Below, piece after piece: positions 21,183-21,956 of a stretch of DNA of 21,956 nucleotides; position 1 is the first letter of the stretch; every line of letters starts with the position of its first letter. Both the position numbers and the translations under genes were made by a program. The DNA comes from Bacillota bacterium. GTDB lineage: Bacteria; Bacillota; Clostridia; Oscillospirales; Ruminococcaceae. The notes below the pieces were generated by a model that worked only from the letters and a program-made list of their open reading frames with translations, was not told where the DNA came from and did not search any database. The stretch is from contig JAEZQD010000117.1 in the NCBI GenBank assembly GCA_023413185.1, forward strand, positions 1 to 21,956. The letters are read 5' to 3'.

Positions 21183-21593
21183 ATGGCCGATTTTAATTCA
21201 GCCGCCTACAAAACACCCATAAACAACTACCCAAAAGGACAATGCACATGGTATGCTTTCGGGAGAATCTACGAAAAGACGGGAAAGAAGTTGTTAGTTT
21301 CAGGAAATGCAGGTGACTGGTACGAGTCATCTCCTCTATCGAGACAATACTGGAAAGCCGCATCCAACACTGTTGCTTGTTGGAGCGGTGGCAGTGACAA
21401 TTACGGTCATGTTGGTGTTATTGAAAAAGTATACCAAGATGGTTCTCTTGACTACTCGGAAGCAAATTATGACGGAGACGGTATCTTGAACACCTCTGTT
21501 GATGGGAAGATTATGCATTTCAATAGCGTTGATGCAATGAAAAAACGTTTTGGAAGTTTATTTACCTTTGAGGGCTATCTCTGCGTTTATTAA
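21183..21593 (+). CDS. Small CHAP-domain protein
   Basis: This 136-residue protein is almost only a CHAP domain (a Cys/His amidase or endopeptidase that cuts peptidoglycan peptides). Catalytic Cys is at about 21 in KGQCTWYAFGR and His at about 76 in NYGHVGVIEKV; YSEANYDGDG supplies the later polar residues. There is no signal peptide or cell-wall binding domain, as in small phage-derived endolysins or substrates of other export routes. Two starts compete. The ATG at 21183 has AAGGAG ten bases upstream. A TTG at 21135 has GGAGG seven bases upstream and would add 16 residues (MKLVSLSYLILRSEDF). Base composition is lower in GC than most of the window. No phage genes are visible next to it. Confidence 0.85.
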   Translation: MADFNSAAYKTPINNYPKGQCTWYAFGRIYEKTGKKLLVSGNAGDWYESSPLSRQYWKAASNTVACWSGGSDNYGHVGVIEKVYQDGSLDYSEANYDGDGILNTSVDGKIMHFNSVDAMKKRFGSLFTFEGYLCVY

Positions 21594-21657
21594 TGTTAAC
21601 AGCTTGCTAGCAGGGTATGCCAATCTAAATATTTGCTTACCGTCCTATTTGTAATGC

Positions 21658-21705
21658 GAACAGAGAAGAAGGGTTCTTTGCTGCGACCCTTCTTCTATTC
21701 TGTTC
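21658..21705. terminator. Long hairpin between converging genes
   Basis: Arms GAAGAAGGGT and ACCCTTCTTC with an outer GAACAG/CTGTTC stem and a small internal mismatch. The T content after it is broken (TATTCTGTTC), so termination strength is uncertain. It overlaps the stop codon of the minus-strand gene at the window edge. Confidence 0.55.
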
Positions 21706-21955
21706 AGCCAATCTCTACTGACTCACATGAAACATACAGGCAATCCTCCGCTGTCGTATCAAGGACAATCGTTCCTTTTCGAAAAACGGTTTCTACGTTT
21801 TTATACACATAGTCCACATGAGTAAACGCATTCTTTTGGTACACATCTAAAATGCAAAGCTCTGCACCGCCTCCAAATCCATAGCCAAGGACGTACGCAT
21901 TCTTTGTTTTTTCGTAATATGTTGCACTGCGCAGATGTTCTTCCGTAACATTAAA
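21704..21955 (-). CDS. 3' end of an unrecognised gene
   Basis: A minus-strand frame is open from the right edge to a TGA at 21704-21706, giving the last 83 residues of a longer protein. No start lies in the window. The sequence looks genuinely coding: balanced composition, Tyr/Val/Glu-rich strands such as KNAYVLGYGFGGGAELCILD, FTHVDYVYKNVETVF and CLYVSCESVEIG at the end. It suggests a beta-rich domain. No family is recognised. Its composition is like that of the CHAP gene it faces. Confidence 0.65.
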   Translation of the reverse strand, partial: FNVTEEHLRSATYYEKTKNAYVLGYGFGGGAELCILDVYQKNAFTHVDYVYKNVETVFRKGTIVLDTTAEDCLYVSCESVEIG

Positions 21956-21956
21956 A

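Overview
The window looks like a chromosomal piece of a spore-forming Clostridia bacterium, probably Oscillospiraceae/Ruminococcaceae-like. The reasons are a SleB-type spore cortex-lytic enzyme, strong GGAGG ribosome binding sites, TTG and GTG starts, moderately high GC, and a GldA/GldF/GldG/DUF4340 ABC cassette of the kind common in that group. The genus cannot be fixed from sequence alone. No rRNA, tRNA, CRISPR array, integrase or transposase gene was seen.

Layout. 1-690: the 3' end of ychF and its terminator. 690-2300: a visibly AT-rich block on the minus strand with a PBECR-like nuclease-fold protein and an alpha/beta hydrolase behind one promoter; it looks acquired. 2383-5380: a GNAT acetyltransferase, a COG3910-type ATPase, a lipoprotein and a small membrane protein. 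5650-7420: a small membrane protein, alanine racemase (alr) and a possible small RNA ending in a strong terminator. 7465-9418: a DUF503 protein, sleB and a lipoprotein. 9865-12873: a YdbS/YdbT-type pair of bacterial PH-domain membrane proteins, split by about 1.1 kb of hairpin repeats. 13149-14051: a lipoprotein esterase. 14127-18757: a four-gene, translationally coupled Gld-like ABC operon with a hairpin-rich upstream region. 19277-19990: a second repeat cluster, mostly in the opposite orientation. 19996-20823: an amidohydrolase behind a promoter and a strong hairpin leader. 21183-21593: a small CHAP-domain protein. The right edge holds the 3' end of an unrecognised minus-strand gene.

Much of the gene content concerns the envelope: D-Ala supply (Alr), cortex lysis (SleB), a CHAP amidase/peptidase, PH-domain membrane proteins, three lipoproteins and an ABC exporter. 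The most unusual structure is the repeat system. Several hairpin families carry a GTAG-type foot, as REP sequences mobilised by RAYT transposases do. They occur in both orientations, nested inside one another and truncated into one another, with variable heptamer tracts and near-identical copies of about 95 bp. The most interesting single candidate is a possible short RNA at 7321-7420 with an exposed anti-Shine-Dalgarno tract between two hairpins.
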